A stretch of 64,000 nucleotides of DNA from Aquipseudomonas alcaligenes (GTDB taxonomy: Bacteria > Pseudomonadota > Gammaproteobacteria > Pseudomonadales > Pseudomonadaceae). Location of the stretch: contig NZ_QJRX01000009.1 of assembly GCF_003205495.1 (NCBI RefSeq), forward strand, positions 1 through 64,000. The letters run 5' to 3'. Below the pieces are notes generated by a model, which saw only the letters and a list, made by a program, of their open reading frames with translations, ran no database searches and was not told the origin of the DNA. The translations under genes and the position numbers were made by a program. Shown here piece by piece: positions 15,865 to 27,767 of this stretch. Position 1 is the stretch's first letter; every line of letters starts with the position of its first letter.

Positions 15865-17343
15865 TCAGTGGACGACTGCCACCAGTCCGGCCTGCTGCAC
15901 CAGTTCCAGCAGCGGCTGCGGGTAGACACCGAGGAAGAAGGCGAGCAGGGCGACGAACAGCAGCATGATGCCACCGGCGCGCTGGCCCCAGTTGAACGGC
16001 GCGTCGTGGCGCTTGAGGTTGGGCTCCTGCAGGAACAGGGTGACCATGACCCGCAGGTAGTAGAACACGCCGATGGCGCTACCCAGGATCAGGGTGCCCA
16101 GCAGCAGCCACTGTTGCGACTCGACACCGGCGGCGACCACGTAGAACTTGCCGATGAAGCCGGCGGTGAGCGGGATGCCGGCCAGCGACAGCATCATCAC
16201 GGTGAGCACGGCGGTCAGGTACGGGCGGCGCCAGAACAGGCCGCGGTACTCGTACAGGGCATCGGCATCGCGGCCGCTGTAGGGCGTGGACATCAGGGTG
16301 ATCACGCCGAAGGCGCCCAGCGTGGTCAGTACGTAGGTGGCCAGGTACACGCCGATGGCCTCCACGGCCAGGCCCTTGCTGGCGATCAGGGCGATCAGCA
16401 GGTAGCCGAAGTGGGCGATCGACGAGTAGCCGAGCAGGCGCTTGAGGTTGTTTTGCAGCAGCGCCAGCAGGTTACCGAACAGGATCGAGGCGATGGCCAG
16501 CAGGCTCAGCAGGTCGTTCAGCCAGCCGCCGGTGGTGACCGGCGACACCTGGTACAGGCGCAGCAGCACGGCGAACACGGCGACCTTGCTGGCGGTGGCC
16601 AGGAAGGCGGCGACCGGTGCCGGTGCGCCTTCGTAGACGTCCGGGGTCCACAGGTGGAAGGGTACCAGCGACAGCTTGAAGGCCAGGCCGATCAGCATCA
16701 TGCCGATGCCGATCTGGGCGATCAGGCTGGGCAGGCCGTCCGTAGCGAGTTTGGCGCCGATACCGGCGAAGCTCAGGCTGCCCGACTCGGCATACAGCAG
16801 GGCCATGCCGAACAGCAGGAAGGCGCTACCAGCGGCGGACAGCACCATGTACTTGATGCCGGCCTCCAGCGAGCGCTTGTTGAAGAAGGCGTAGGCGATC
16901 ATGCCGTAGGTCGGCACCGACAGCAGTTCCAGGCCGATGAACAGGCCGGCCAGGTGCTGCGCGCTGACCAGTACCAGGCCGCCCAGGCCGGACAGCAGAA
17001 TCAGCAGGTACAGCTCTTCGCGGTTGCCCGGGTAGCCCTGCTTGCCCGATTCGCCGCCCAGGTAGGCGTGGACCAGGGTGGTGCAGGCCAGGGTGGCGGC
17101 CAGCACCAGGGCCATGTAGTAGCAGGCGAACTTGTCCACCAGCAGCAGCGGGGTGACCTGCAGCGGCGTCACCTCCACGGCCGGGATCAGCGACAGCAGG
17201 GCCAGATTGAGGCCCAGCACCGAGAGGATGAAGGCCATGGCGTGGTTGCGTTTCCAGGCGATGGCCAGCATCACTACGATGATGGTGGCGCTGGTGACCA
17301 GCAGCGGCAGCAGCGCGATGAAGTGTTGAGTCGTCAGTTCCAT
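15865..17343 (-). CDS. nuoN: NADH-quinone oxidoreductase subunit N
   Basis: The 492-residue product is one of three antiporter-like membrane subunits of respiratory complex I, which couples NADH oxidation to proton translocation. It has about 14 hydrophobic helices. Motifs include a conserved helix with FIGLELLSVPTYGM, the GIGMMLIGLAFKLSLVPFHLWTPD... proton-channel segment with its lysine, and FIGKFYV near the end. It is the last gene of the nuo operon, 9 bases after nuoM, and is followed by the operon terminator. The start ATG gives MELTTQHF, the usual NuoN beginning. Nothing unusual is seen. Confidence 0.96.
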   Translation of the reverse strand: MELTTQHFIALLPLLVTSATIIVVMLAIAWKRNHAMAFILSVLGLNLALLSLIPAVEVTPLQVTPLLLVDKFACYYMALVLAATLACTTLVHAYLGGESGKQGYPGNREELYLLILLSGLGGLVLVSAQHLAGLFIGLELLSVPTYGMIAYAFFNKRSLEAGIKYMVLSAAGSAFLLFGMALLYAESGSLSFAGIGAKLATDGLPSLIAQIGIGMMLIGLAFKLSLVPFHLWTPDVYEGAPAPVAAFLATASKVAVFAVLLRLYQVSPVTTGGWLNDLLSLLAIASILFGNLLALLQNNLKRLLGYSSIAHFGYLLIALIASKGLAVEAIGVYLATYVLTTLGAFGVITLMSTPYSGRDADALYEYRGLFWRRPYLTAVLTVMMLSLAGIPLTAGFIGKFYVVAAGVESQQWLLLGTLILGSAIGVFYYLRVMVTLFLQEPNLKRHDAPFNWGQRAGGIMLLFVALLAFFLGVYPQPLLELVQQAGLVAVVH

Positions 17344-17352
17344 AGCGCGTGA

Positions 17353-18882
17353 TTACCGGACCGAAGCGAGTTGAGTGAGGGCGCCGCTGAACCATTGCTG
17401 CACGCCGTGCATGCTGGCGGCGGAGGTGTCGAGCACCGGCTGCGGGTAGACGCCGAGCAGGATCAGCAGCACCGCCAGGCCCAGCACCATGTACAGCTCG
17501 CGAGCCTTCAGGGCCTGCAGCGGGGCATCGGACTTGGCCGGGCCGAAGTAGGCGCGGTGGATCATCGCCAGCGAGTAGACCGAGCCCAGCACCAGTCCGC
17601 AGGCGGCCAGGACCACGACCCAGGGTGCGGCCGGGAAGCTGCCGATCAGGATCAGGAATTCGCCGACGAAGTTACCGGTACCCGGCAGTCCCAGCGCCGC
17701 GGCGGCGAAGAACAGGCTCACCGCCGGCAGCCAGGGCAGACGGGCCCAGATACCGCCCATCTCGCGCATGTCACGGGTGTGCAGGCGCTCGTAGAGCTGG
17801 CCGCAGAGGATGAACAGCGCGGCGGCGGACAGGCCGTGCGCCATCATCTGCACCACCGCGCCCTGCAGGGCGATGTGGCTGCCGGAGTAGATGGCGATCA
17901 GCACGAAGCCCATGTGCGAGACGCTGGAATAGGCCACCAGGCGCTTGATGTCGGTCTGCGCGAACGACAGGAAGGCACCGTAGGCGATGGCGAATACGCC
18001 CAGCCACATGGCGATCGGCGCGAACTCGGCCGAGGCGTTGGGGAACAGTGGCAGGGCGAAGCGCATCAGGCCGTAGGCGGCGGTTTTCAGCAGGATGCCG
18101 GCGAGGTCCACGGAGCCGGCAGTCGGCGCCTGGGCGTGGGCGTCCGGCAGCCAGGAGTGCACCGGCACCACCGGGAACTTCACGGCGAAGGCGGCGAAGA
18201 AGCCGAGCATCAGCAGGTACTCGGTACCGGCCGGCAGCTGGGTCTTCAGCAGGTCTTCGTAGTTGAAGGTCAGCACGCCGGTGACGCTGTAGTTGATCAG
18301 CACCAGGGCGAGGATCGCCACCAGCATGATCAGGCCGCTGGCCTGGGTAAAGATGAAGAACTTGGTGGCGGCGTTGATCCGCGAGTGACCCTTGCTGCCG
18401 CTATGACCCCAGAGCGCGATGAGGAAGTACATCGGCACCAGCATCATTTCCCAGAAGAAGAAGAACAGGAACAGGTCGATGGCGAGGAACACGCCGACCA
18501 CGCCGCCGAGGATCCACATCAGGTTGAGGTGGAAGAATCCGACGCGGTTCTGGATTTCGTTCCACGAGCACAGCACCGACAGCACGCCGAGCAGGCCGGT
18601 GAGGACGATCATCAGCACCGACAGGCCGTCGAGGCCGAGGTGGATGCTGATGCCCAGGCGCTCGATCCACTGCACCTGGAACTCGGCGGCCCAGGCCAGC
18701 TCGGCACCGGGGGCCGGGGCCAGGCTGAAGTCAGCGCTGGCCCACAGCCACAGGCCGAGGCCGAACAGCAGACCCATGGTCAGCAGGGCGATCCAGCGCG
18801 GCAGGGTGTTGCCGAAGCGCTCGGTCTGCCAGCACAGCAGGCCACCGATGAAGGGAATCAGGATTAGCCAGGGGAGAATCAT
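17353..18882 (-). CDS. nuoM: NADH-quinone oxidoreductase subunit M
   Basis: A 509-residue antiporter-like subunit in the distal membrane arm of complex I, between NuoN and NuoL. It has about 14 membrane helices. The key Glu is visible in FFFFWEMMLVPMYF, and the lysine-bearing channel helix in FFAAFAVKFPVVPVHSWLPDAHAQAP, where Lys precedes the HSWLPDAH motif shared with NuoL. Loss of either residue would abolish pumping; both are intact. It starts 13 bases after nuoL ends and runs nearly into nuoN. Length is normal for the family. Confidence 0.96.
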   Translation of the reverse strand: MILPWLILIPFIGGLLCWQTERFGNTLPRWIALLTMGLLFGLGLWLWASADFSLAPAPGAELAWAAEFQVQWIERLGISIHLGLDGLSVLMIVLTGLLGVLSVLCSWNEIQNRVGFFHLNLMWILGGVVGVFLAIDLFLFFFFWEMMLVPMYFLIALWGHSGSKGHSRINAATKFFIFTQASGLIMLVAILALVLINYSVTGVLTFNYEDLLKTQLPAGTEYLLMLGFFAAFAVKFPVVPVHSWLPDAHAQAPTAGSVDLAGILLKTAAYGLMRFALPLFPNASAEFAPIAMWLGVFAIAYGAFLSFAQTDIKRLVAYSSVSHMGFVLIAIYSGSHIALQGAVVQMMAHGLSAAALFILCGQLYERLHTRDMREMGGIWARLPWLPAVSLFFAAAALGLPGTGNFVGEFLILIGSFPAAPWVVVLAACGLVLGSVYSLAMIHRAYFGPAKSDAPLQALKARELYMVLGLAVLLILLGVYPQPVLDTSAASMHGVQQWFSGALTQLASVR

Positions 18883-18895
18883 CAGGCTGTTTTCC

Positions 18896-20739
<1,844 letters not shown>

Positions 20740-20743
<4 letters not shown>

Positions 20744-21048
20744 CCGCGCATCTCGCTGGCAGCGTCGACATCGAGGGTGTGAAAGCGGCGATACAGCTGC
20801 AGCAGGATCGCCAGGCCAATGCTGGCCTCGGCGGCTGCCAGGGTGATCACCAGAATGAACATCACCTGGCCGTCAGGCTGCACCCAGCGGCTGCCGGCGA
20901 CGACGAAGGCGAGGGCGGTGGCGTTCATCATCACTTCCAGGCTCATCAGCACGAAGAGGATGTTGCGGCGCACCATCAGGCCGATCAGGCCCAGGCTGAA
21001 CAGCACGGCGGCCAGGGCCAGGCCGTGTTCCAGGGGAATGGCATTCAT
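20740..21048 (-). CDS. nuoK: NADH-quinone oxidoreductase subunit K
   Basis: A 102-residue three-helix membrane subunit next to NuoJ and NuoN. The two buried glutamates needed for coupling are visible: one in [16 protein letters not shown] on helix 2, and one in [11 protein letters not shown] on helix 3. It overlaps nuoJ upstream and nuoL downstream by four bases each (ATGA), the tightest part of the operon. The length is exactly typical. Confidence 0.95.
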
Positions 21049-21557
21049 GCGGTGGGCTCCTTGGCTTCGTGGCGGCCCAGGTGGTAGGCGGCGACCAGGG
21101 CGGCGAGCAGCAGCATGGAGGCCAGCTCGACCACCAGCAGGTAGGGGCCGAACAGGCTGATGCCGACGGCCTTGGCATCGACGGTTTCAAGGCCGATGGC
21201 GGCACCGCTCGGGGTGGCGAACAGGGCGTACAGCAGCTGCGCCAGCAACAGGGCAGAGAGGATGGCCGGACCAGTCCAGATGCCGGGCTTGAGCCACCTC
21301 TTCTCCTGCTCTACGGCTTCCTGGCCGAGGTTGAGCATCATCACCACGAAGACGAACAGCACCATGATGGCGCCGGCGTAGACGATGATTTCCAGGGCGC
21401 CGGCAAACGGCGCACCCAGGGCGAAGAACGTGCAGGCCACGGCCAGCAGGGAAACGATCAGGTTGAGTAGGGCATGTACCGGGTTGGTCCCGGTAATGAC
21501 CATCACAGTAGAGGCCACGGCGACACCCGCGGCGAGGTAGAAAGCAAACTCCATCAT
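21045..21557 (-). CDS. nuoJ: NADH-quinone oxidoreductase subunit J
   Basis: A 170-residue five-helix membrane subunit of complex I, located between NuoA/NuoH and NuoK. The third helix carries the conserved [21 protein letters not shown] segment, whose pi-bulge switch links quinone reduction to the pumping subunits. The N-terminal hydrophobic start [14 protein letters not shown] is typical. Its stop overlaps nuoK as ATGA, and it begins 7 bases after nuoI ends. No anomaly. Confidence 0.95.
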   Translation of the reverse strand: MMEFAFYLAAGVAVASTVMVITGTNPVHALLNLIVSLLAVACTFFALGAPFAGALEIIVYAGAIMVLFVFVVMMLNLGQEAVEQEKRWLKPGIWTGPAILSALLLAQLLYALFATPSGAAIGLETVDAKAVGISLFGPYLLVVELASMLLLAALVAAYHLGRHEAKEPTA

Positions 21558-21564
21558 CCTCTCC

Positions 21565-22113
21565 TCAGGGCAGCAGGCCTTTGACGTTGATCGGTTCGGC
21601 TTCGCTCTGCGCGGCGCCTTTCGGCTTGCCGGCGATGGCCATGCCGGACACCCGGTAGAAGTTGTAGTCCGGGTTCTTGCCCGGCCCGCTGATCAGCAGG
21701 TCTTCCTTCTCGTAGACCAGGTCCTGGCGCTTGAACTCGCCCATCTCGAAATCCGGTGTGAGCTGGATCGCGGTGGTCGGGCAGGCTTCCTCGCACAGGC
21801 CGCAGAAGATGCAGCGCGAGAAGTTGATGCGGAAGAACTCCGGGTACCAGCGACCGTCCTCGGTCTCGGCCTTCTGCAGCGAGATGCAGCCGACCGGGCA
21901 GGCCACGGCGCACAGGTTGCACGCCACGCAGCGCTCTTCGCCGTCGGGGTCGCGGGTCAGCACGATGCGGCCGCGGTAGCGCGGCGGCAGGTACACCGGC
22001 TCTTCCGGGTATTGCAGGGTGTCGCGCTTGCGGAAGCCGTGGCCGAAGATCATCACCAGGCTGCGCAGTTGGGTCCAGGTGCCGTGCACCACGTCCCAGA
22101 TGTACTTGAACAT
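21565..22113 (-). CDS. nuoI: NADH-quinone oxidoreductase subunit I
   Basis: A 182-residue ferredoxin-like subunit that carries clusters N6a and N6b and passes electrons to NuoB near the quinone site. Two CxxCxxCxxxC motifs are complete: [15 protein letters not shown] (about residues 60-74) and [16 protein letters not shown] (about 99-114). The N-terminal amphipathic stretch ([13 protein letters not shown]) anchors it to the membrane. It follows nuoH by 12 bases and precedes nuoJ by 7. Length and motif spacing are normal. Confidence 0.96.
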   Translation of the reverse strand: MFKYIWDVVHGTWTQLRSLVMIFGHGFRKRDTLQYPEEPVYLPPRYRGRIVLTRDPDGEERCVACNLCAVACPVGCISLQKAETEDGRWYPEFFRINFSRCIFCGLCEEACPTTAIQLTPDFEMGEFKRQDLVYEKEDLLISGPGKNPDYNFYRVSGMAIAGKPKGAAQSEAEPINVKGLLP

Positions 22114-22125
22114 GTGTGTTTCTCC

Positions 22126-23118
22126 TTACTGGGCCGCGGCCAGCACGAGCGCGCCGGTCACCAGCAGGTTGATCAGGGTCAGCGGCAGGCAGAACTTCCA
22201 GCTGAACGCCATGACCTGGTCATACCGCGGGCGCGGGATCGAGGCGCGCAGCAGGATGAAGATCATGATGAAGAAGCAGGTCTTCAGGGCGAACCAGAAG
22301 AACGGGATCTGCGGCAGGATGCCGAACGGGCCGTGCCAGCCGCCGAAGAACAGGGTCACCAGCAGCGCCGAGATGGTCACGATGCCGATGTACTCGCCGA
22401 CGAAGAACATGCCCCATTTCATTCCGGCATATTCGATGTGGTAACCGTCGGCCAGCTCCTGCTCCGCTTCCGGCTGGTCGAACGGGTGACGGTGAGTCAC
22501 GGCCACGCCGGCGATGAAGAAGGTACAGAAGCCGAAGAACTGCGGAATGATGAACCACAGGTTCTCGGCCTGGTAGTCGACGATGTCGCGCAGGTTGAAC
22601 GAGCCGACCTGCGCCACCACTCCCATCAGCGCCAGGGCCAGAAACACCTCGTAGGAGATGGTCTGCGCCGAGGCACGCAGGCTGCCGAGCAGGGCGTACT
22701 TGTTGGCGCTGGACCAGCCGGCGAACAGTACGGCGTAGACCGACAGGCCGGCCATGGCGAAGAAGAACAGGATGCCGATGTTCAGGTCCGCCACGCCCCA
22801 GGTCGGGGTGACCGGGATGATCGCGAAGGCCATCAGCATGGCGGCGAAGGCGATCATCGGCGCGATCATGAAGATGAACTTGTCGGCGAACGGCGGCGTC
22901 CAGTCCTCCTTGAAGAACATCTTGATCATGTCGGCGGCGATCTGGAACATGCCGAACGGGCCGACGCGGTTGGGACCGTAGCGGTCCTGCCACCAGCCGA
23001 GCAGGCGACGTTCGACGAAGCTCAGCAGGGCGCCGCAGACCACCACCACCAGCAGGATGACGATGGCCTTGAGGACGGCGACCAGCACGTCGATCAGTTC
23101 GGGCGTCAGCCAGCTCAT
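22126..23118 (-). CDS. nuoH: NADH-quinone oxidoreductase subunit H
   Basis: A 330-residue eight-helix membrane subunit forming much of the quinone chamber and linking the peripheral arm to the membrane arm. Conserved stretches are [20 protein letters not shown], the acidic loop [18 protein letters not shown] that lines the quinone cavity (several functional Glu/Asp), and the late [13 protein letters not shown] segment. The start overlaps the nuoG stop by four bases. Length is normal, with no sign of damage. Confidence 0.96.
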   Translation of the reverse strand: MSWLTPELIDVLVAVLKAIVILLVVVVCGALLSFVERRLLGWWQDRYGPNRVGPFGMFQIAADMIKMFFKEDWTPPFADKFIFMIAPMIAFAAMLMAFAIIPVTPTWGVADLNIGILFFFAMAGLSVYAVLFAGWSSANKYALLGSLRASAQTISYEVFLALALMGVVAQVGSFNLRDIVDYQAENLWFIIPQFFGFCTFFIAGVAVTHRHPFDQPEAEQELADGYHIEYAGMKWGMFFVGEYIGIVTISALLVTLFFGGWHGPFGILPQIPFFWFALKTCFFIMIFILLRASIPRPRYDQVMAFSWKFCLPLTLINLLVTGALVLAAAQ

Positions 23119-25838
23119 TGCGCGGCCTCCTGGGTTCCTACAAGACCGAGAGCGGTGGCAGTGGCGCCGGCGAGGGCCGCCGGGATGCCGGCGAAGCCGG
23201 CCGGCAGGCCGACCAGGCCCAGGGCCAGGTCTTCGCTGACCTTCACCGGCAGGCGCAGGGCCTGGCCGGCGACGGTCAGGCTGAGCAGCGCGCCGTCGCC
23301 CGCGCCCAGGCGCTCGGCCTCGGCCTTGGCCAGGGCGACGTAGGCGGGCTGGATGCGCTCCTGCACGGGAGCTGCGCGGGAGGAGTTTTCCTCGCTGCCG
23401 AACAGGTGGTGCATCGGCACCACCTGCCAGGTGCCCTGGGCCGGGGCGAAGGCGCCCGGCACGGCGAACCAGGCCAGGGTCTTGCCACGGGACTCGATCA
23501 GGCGCACGCCCGGATCACCGGCGCGCAGATGGCCACCGACCTCGTCCTGGAACTTGTTCCAGGCCTGCGGCGAGTTCCAGCCCGGCGACCAGGCGAACGG
23601 TACCTGCTGACGCGGCTCGACACTGCCGGCGTAGCCTTCCATGGAGAAGGCGAAGGCGCTGTCCTGGTCCTGCGGCTGGCGCGGCTCGTGCACGCTGATA
23701 TTGGCGCGCATGGCGGTACGGCCGCTGTAGCGGTGCGGCTCGCGCGCCAGCTTGAGGCCCTTGATGCGGAACGAGGCGCTCGGCGCGGCGTCCTTGATCG
23801 CTGCCAGCACGGAGCTGCTGGCAGCGACGGCTTCGGTGACCTGATCCAGCTGGGTCCAGTCCACGGCCTTGCCCTGCAGGGTGCTGTGCAGCGCGTGCAT
23901 CCAGCGCCAGCCCTCGCGCACCAGGATGTTGCTGTCGTAGTAGCTCGGCTCGAACACCTGGAAGAAGCGCTGGGCGCGGCCTTCCTGGCTGACCAGGGTG
24001 CCATCGCCTTCGGCGAAGCTGGCGGCGGACAGCACCAGGTGGGCGCGGGCCACGGTCGCGGTCTGCTGGTGGTCGGCGACTATCACTGCCTTGGCGGCGG
24101 CCAGGGCAGCATCGACCTTGGCGGCGTCGGCGCGACGGTACAGGTCGTTTTCCAGCACGATCACGGCATCGGCTTTGCCTGCGGTCAGGGCTTCCAGTGC
24201 GGCGTCGACCGACTCACCACCCAGCAGGGCCAGGCCCATGCTGTTGGCTTCCGGTACCACCAGGCTGATGGAGGCGTTCTTATCGCGGTTCTTCAGGGCC
24301 TGGGCGATGTTGGCCGCGGCCTCGATGATGCTCTTCTCGCCCAGCGAGGCGCCGCTGACGATCAGCGGGCGCTTGCCGGCCAGCAGGGCTTCGGCGATCA
24401 GCTGCGCCAGCTCGGCGGCCTCGGCGTCCAGGCCGGTCACGGCCGGGGCGCTCGGGTCGATGGCGTGGGCCACGGCGAAGCCGATGCGCGCCAGGTCGGC
24501 CGGCGCGGCATGGACGCAGGCTTCGGCCACGTCGTCGAGGCGGGTGGCGTCGACGCTGGCGATAAACAGTGGATTGAGAGCATCTTGCGCGACGTTCTGT
24601 ACCGCGGCCATGTGCCAATCCTGGATCTTCATCGAGGCGGCGATTTCGGTGGCCTTGCCCTTGACCGACTGGCGCAGGGCCAGGGCGATGCGCGCGGCGG
24701 TCTGGGTCAGGTCCTCGCCGAGGACGAACACGGCGTCGTGGTCCTCGATCTCGCGGATCGACGGCACCGGCAGCGGGCCGTTCTGCAGCACATCGCGGAT
24801 CAGGCGGATATTGTCCAGTTCGACGGCGCCGATGCCGCTGTAGAAGTTGGCTTCGCCGACCAGCTCGCGCAGGGCGTAGTTGCCTTCCAGGCTGGCGCGC
24901 GGCGAACCGATGCCGATCACGCGCTTGCCCTTGAGCAGCTCGGCGGCCTTGTCCAGCGCAGCGTCGATGCCCAGCTTGGTCTCGCCGAAGAGGGGCTGGC
25001 GCGGGCGGTCGTCACGGTTGGTGTAGCCGTAGCCGAAGCGGCCGCGGTCGCACAGGAAGTAGTGGTTCACCGAGCCGTTGAAGCGGTTCTCGATGCGGCG
25101 GATCTCGCCGTAGCGCTCACCGGGGCTGATGTTGCAGCCGGACGAGCAGCCATGGCAGATGCTCGGGGCGAATTGCATGTCCCACTTGCGGTTGTAGCGC
25201 TCGGAGTGGGTCTTGTCGGTGAACACGCCGGTCGGGCAGACCTCGGTGAGGTTGCCGGAGAACTCGCTCTCCAGCACGCCGTCCTCGACGCGGCCGAAGT
25301 ACACGTTGTCGTGCGCGCCGTAGACGCCCAGGTCGGTGCCGCCAGCGTAGTCCTTGTAGTAGCGCACGCAGCGGTAGCAGGCGATGCAGCGGTTCATCTC
25401 GTGGGAGATGAACGGGCCGAGCTGCTGGTTCTGGTGAGTGCGCTTGGTGAAGCGGTACCGGCGCTGGTTGTGGCCGGTCATCACCGTCATGTCCTGCAGG
25501 TGGCAGTGACCGCCTTCCTCGCACACCGGGCAGTCGTGCGGGTGGTTGGTCATCAGCCACTCGACGACGCTGGCGCGGAACTGCTTGGCCTCCTCGTCGT
25601 CGATGCTGATCCAGGTGTTGTCGGTCGCCGGCGTCATGCAGGACATGACCAGGCGGCCGCGCTTGTCGTTCTCGTCGGTGTACTGCTTCACCGCGCACTG
25701 GCGGCAGGCGCCGACGCTGCCCAGCGCCGGGTGCCAGCAGAAGTAGGGGATGTCGAGACCGAGGGACAGACAGGCCTGCAGCAGGTTGTCCGCACCATCG
25801 ACTTCGAAATCTTTGCCGTCTACGTGGATAGTGGCCAT
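23115..25838 (-). CDS. nuoG: NADH-quinone oxidoreductase subunit G
   Basis: The largest subunit of complex I (907 residues), carrying clusters N1b, N4, N5 and the extra N7. Visible ligands include the [17 protein letters not shown] region (2Fe-2S), [16 protein letters not shown] (His-ligated N5), [13 protein letters not shown] with a later CPTG (N4), and CHGCSSGC (N7). A molybdopterin-oxidoreductase-like but cofactor-free domain follows. The N7 ligands are present. It overlaps nuoH downstream, and a 78-base gap separates it from nuoF. A very long open frame on the opposite strand here is a codon-bias artefact. Confidence 0.96.
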   Translation of the reverse strand: MATIHVDGKDFEVDGADNLLQACLSLGLDIPYFCWHPALGSVGACRQCAVKQYTDENDKRGRLVMSCMTPATDNTWISIDDEEAKQFRASVVEWLMTNHPHDCPVCEEGGHCHLQDMTVMTGHNQRRYRFTKRTHQNQQLGPFISHEMNRCIACYRCVRYYKDYAGGTDLGVYGAHDNVYFGRVEDGVLESEFSGNLTEVCPTGVFTDKTHSERYNRKWDMQFAPSICHGCSSGCNISPGERYGEIRRIENRFNGSVNHYFLCDRGRFGYGYTNRDDRPRQPLFGETKLGIDAALDKAAELLKGKRVIGIGSPRASLEGNYALRELVGEANFYSGIGAVELDNIRLIRDVLQNGPLPVPSIREIEDHDAVFVLGEDLTQTAARIALALRQSVKGKATEIAASMKIQDWHMAAVQNVAQDALNPLFIASVDATRLDDVAEACVHAAPADLARIGFAVAHAIDPSAPAVTGLDAEAAELAQLIAEALLAGKRPLIVSGASLGEKSIIEAAANIAQALKNRDKNASISLVVPEANSMGLALLGGESVDAALEALTAGKADAVIVLENDLYRRADAAKVDAALAAAKAVIVADHQQTATVARAHLVLSAASFAEGDGTLVSQEGRAQRFFQVFEPSYYDSNILVREGWRWMHALHSTLQGKAVDWTQLDQVTEAVAASSSVLAAIKDAAPSASFRIKGLKLAREPHRYSGRTAMRANISVHEPRQPQDQDSAFAFSMEGYAGSVEPRQQVPFAWSPGWNSPQAWNKFQDEVGGHLRAGDPGVRLIESRGKTLAWFAVPGAFAPAQGTWQVVPMHHLFGSEENSSRAAPVQERIQPAYVALAKAEAERLGAGDGALLSLTVAGQALRLPVKVSEDLALGLVGLPAGFAGIPAALAGATATALGLVGTQEAAQ

Positions 25839-25916
25839 GGTTCAGGTTTCTTCTTACCCGTCGAAACGGGCTTGGCTAATGGAATCACGGTGCGCGGGCT
25901 GCCCCGCGCGAATTCT

Positions 25917-27266
25917 TCAGGCCGGGGCGAACTGCGCCGCGGCGGCCGGAGCGGCGCTGCTGGACACGCCAGCCTCGAACTCCGGACGGAAATACTTGAT
26001 CGCACTGCCCAGCGGCTCGACGGCACCCGGTGCATGGGCGCAGAAGGTCTTGCCGGGGCCGAGGAAGTTCACCAGCTGCAGCAGGGTGTCGATGTCCTGC
26101 TGGGTGCCCTGGCCACGCTCCAGCGCGCGGAGGATCTTCACGCTCCACGGCAGGCCGTCGCGGCACGGGGTGCACCAGCCGCAGGACTCGCGGGCGAAGA
26201 ACTCTTCCATGTTGCGCAGCAGCGAGACCATGTTGACCGAGTCGTCCACCGCCAGCGCCAGGCCGGTGCCCATGCGGGTGCCGACCTTGGCGATGCCGCC
26301 GGCGAACATCGGCGCATCCAGGTGCTCGGGCAGCAGGAAGCCGGTACCGGCGCCACCGGGCTGCCAGCACTTCAGCTTGTAGCCGTCGCGCATGCCGCCG
26401 GCGTAGTCCTCGAACAGCTCGCGGGCCGGGATGCCGAACGGCAGTTCCCACAGGCCGGGGTTCTTCACCTTGCCGGAGAAGCCCATCAGCTTGGTGCCCA
26501 TGTCTTCGCTGCCCGGGCGGGCCAGGGTCTTGTACCAGTCCACGCCGTTGGCGACGATCGCCGGCACGTTGCACAGGGTCTCGACGTTGTTGACGCAGGT
26601 CGGCTTGCCCCAGACGCCGACGGCGGCGGGGAAGGGCGGCTTGGAGCGCGGGTTGGCGCGGCGACCTTCCAGGGAGTTGATCAGCGCGGTTTCTTCACCG
26701 CAGATATAACGCCCTGCACCGGTGTGGACGAACAGCTCGAAGTCGAAGCCGCTGCCGAGGATGTTCTTGCCCAGCAGGCCGGCGGCCTTGGCCTCGGCGA
26801 TGGCGCGATTGAGGTTGGCCGCCGCGTCGACGTACTCGCCGCGCAGGAAGATGTAGCCGCGGTAGGCCTTGAGCGCGCGCGCGGAAATCAGCATGCCTTC
26901 CACCAGCAGGTGAGGCAGCTGCTCCATGAGCAGGCGGTCCTTCCAGGTGTTCGGCTCCATTTCATCCGCGTTGCACAGCAGGTAGCGGATGTTCATGGAT
27001 TCGTCGGCCGGCATCAGGCCCCACTTCACGCCGGTGGGGAAACCCGCACCGCCGCGGCCCTTGAGGCCGGAGTCCTTGACCGTCTGCACGATGTCGGCCT
27101 GGGCCATTTCGGCCAGGGCCTTGCGTGCGGCGGCGTAGCCGTTCTTCGCCTGGTACTCCTCCAGCCATACCGGCTGGGCGTCGTCGCGCAGGCGCCAGGT
27201 CAGCGGATGGGTCTCTTCGCTGCGGGCGATGCGGTTGATCGGGCCCACGGAGGTCAGCGTCTTCAT
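25917..27266 (-). CDS. nuoF: NADH-quinone oxidoreductase subunit F
   Basis: A 449-residue NADH-binding subunit holding FMN and cluster N3; it accepts the hydride from NADH. The glycine-rich [15 protein letters not shown] loop binds [19 protein letters not shown] is the second conserved flavin-site motif, and [12 protein letters not shown] plus a late Cys bind 4Fe-4S. I start at the ATG giving [12 protein letters not shown], which overlaps the nuoE stop (ATGA). An in-frame upstream extension of 75 codons is only a shadow of nuoE. A Pro/Ala-rich tail ends the protein. Confidence 0.96.
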   Translation of the reverse strand: MKTLTSVGPINRIARSEETHPLTWRLRDDAQPVWLEEYQAKNGYAAARKALAEMAQADIVQTVKDSGLKGRGGAGFPTGVKWGLMPADESMNIRYLLCNADEMEPNTWKDRLLMEQLPHLLVEGMLISARALKAYRGYIFLRGEYVDAAANLNRAIAEAKAAGLLGKNILGSGFDFELFVHTGAGRYICGEETALINSLEGRRANPRSKPPFPAAVGVWGKPTCVNNVETLCNVPAIVANGVDWYKTLARPGSEDMGTKLMGFSGKVKNPGLWELPFGIPARELFEDYAGGMRDGYKLKCWQPGGAGTGFLLPEHLDAPMFAGGIAKVGTRMGTGLALAVDDSVNMVSLLRNMEEFFARESCGWCTPCRDGLPWSVKILRALERGQGTQQDIDTLLQLVNFLGPGKTFCAHAPGAVEPLGSAIKYFRPEFEAGVSSSAAPAAAAQFAPA

Positions 27267-27763
27267 GCGTAGGACTCCAGCAGCTGGGCGATGCCGTCGG
27301 CATCGAGGTTGCCGTAGGTGTCGTCGTCGATCATCACGGCCGGGGCCTTGTCGCAGTTGCCCAGGCAGCACACCGGCAGCAGGGTGAAGCGGCCGTCGGC
27401 GGTGGTCTGGCCGGGGACGATGCCGAGCTTGTCCTTGAGGCTGCCGAGCAGGTTCTCGTGACCGCCGATGAAGCAGGTCATGCTGTCGCACACGCGGATG
27501 ATGTGGCGGCCCACCGGGACGCGGAAGATCTGGCTGTAGAAGGTGGCCACGCCCTCGACGTCGCTGGCGGGGATGCCGAGGATGTCGGCAATGGCGTAGA
27601 TGGCGCCGTCCGGCACCCAGCCACGCTGCTTCTGCACGATCTTCAGGGCTTCGATGGACGCCGCGCGCGGATCCTCGTAGTGGTGCATTTCGTGTTCGAT
27701 GGCGTCGTACTCGGCCTGGCTGAGTTCGAAGCGGTCGGTCTGGATCAGGTTGGTCTGGCTCAT
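27263..27763 (-). CDS. nuoE: NADH-quinone oxidoreductase subunit E
   Basis: A 166-residue thioredoxin-fold subunit with the off-pathway 2Fe-2S cluster N1a; it forms the NADH dehydrogenase module with NuoF and NuoG. The four ligands are in CDSMTC (about residues 91-96) and [11 protein letters not shown] (about 131-141). The middle contains [19 protein letters not shown], typical of the family. Translation is coupled to nuoF through ATGA, and the gene begins 4 bases after nuoCD ends. Confidence 0.96.
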   Translation of the reverse strand: MSQTNLIQTDRFELSQAEYDAIEHEMHHYEDPRAASIEALKIVQKQRGWVPDGAIYAIADILGIPASDVEGVATFYSQIFRVPVGRHIIRVCDSMTCFIGGHENLLGSLKDKLGIVPGQTTADGRFTLLPVCCLGNCDKAPAVMIDDDTYGNLDADGIAQLLESYA

Positions 27764-27767
27764 GTGA

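Noticed and set aside
23118..27272. 1384-codon open frame on the plus strand across nuoG and nuoF
   Set aside because: It lies antisense to two undoubted complex I genes. Its Gly/Ala/His/Gln/Val-rich translation is what GC-rich codon bias produces on the opposite strand, and it has no domain or ribosome-binding site.
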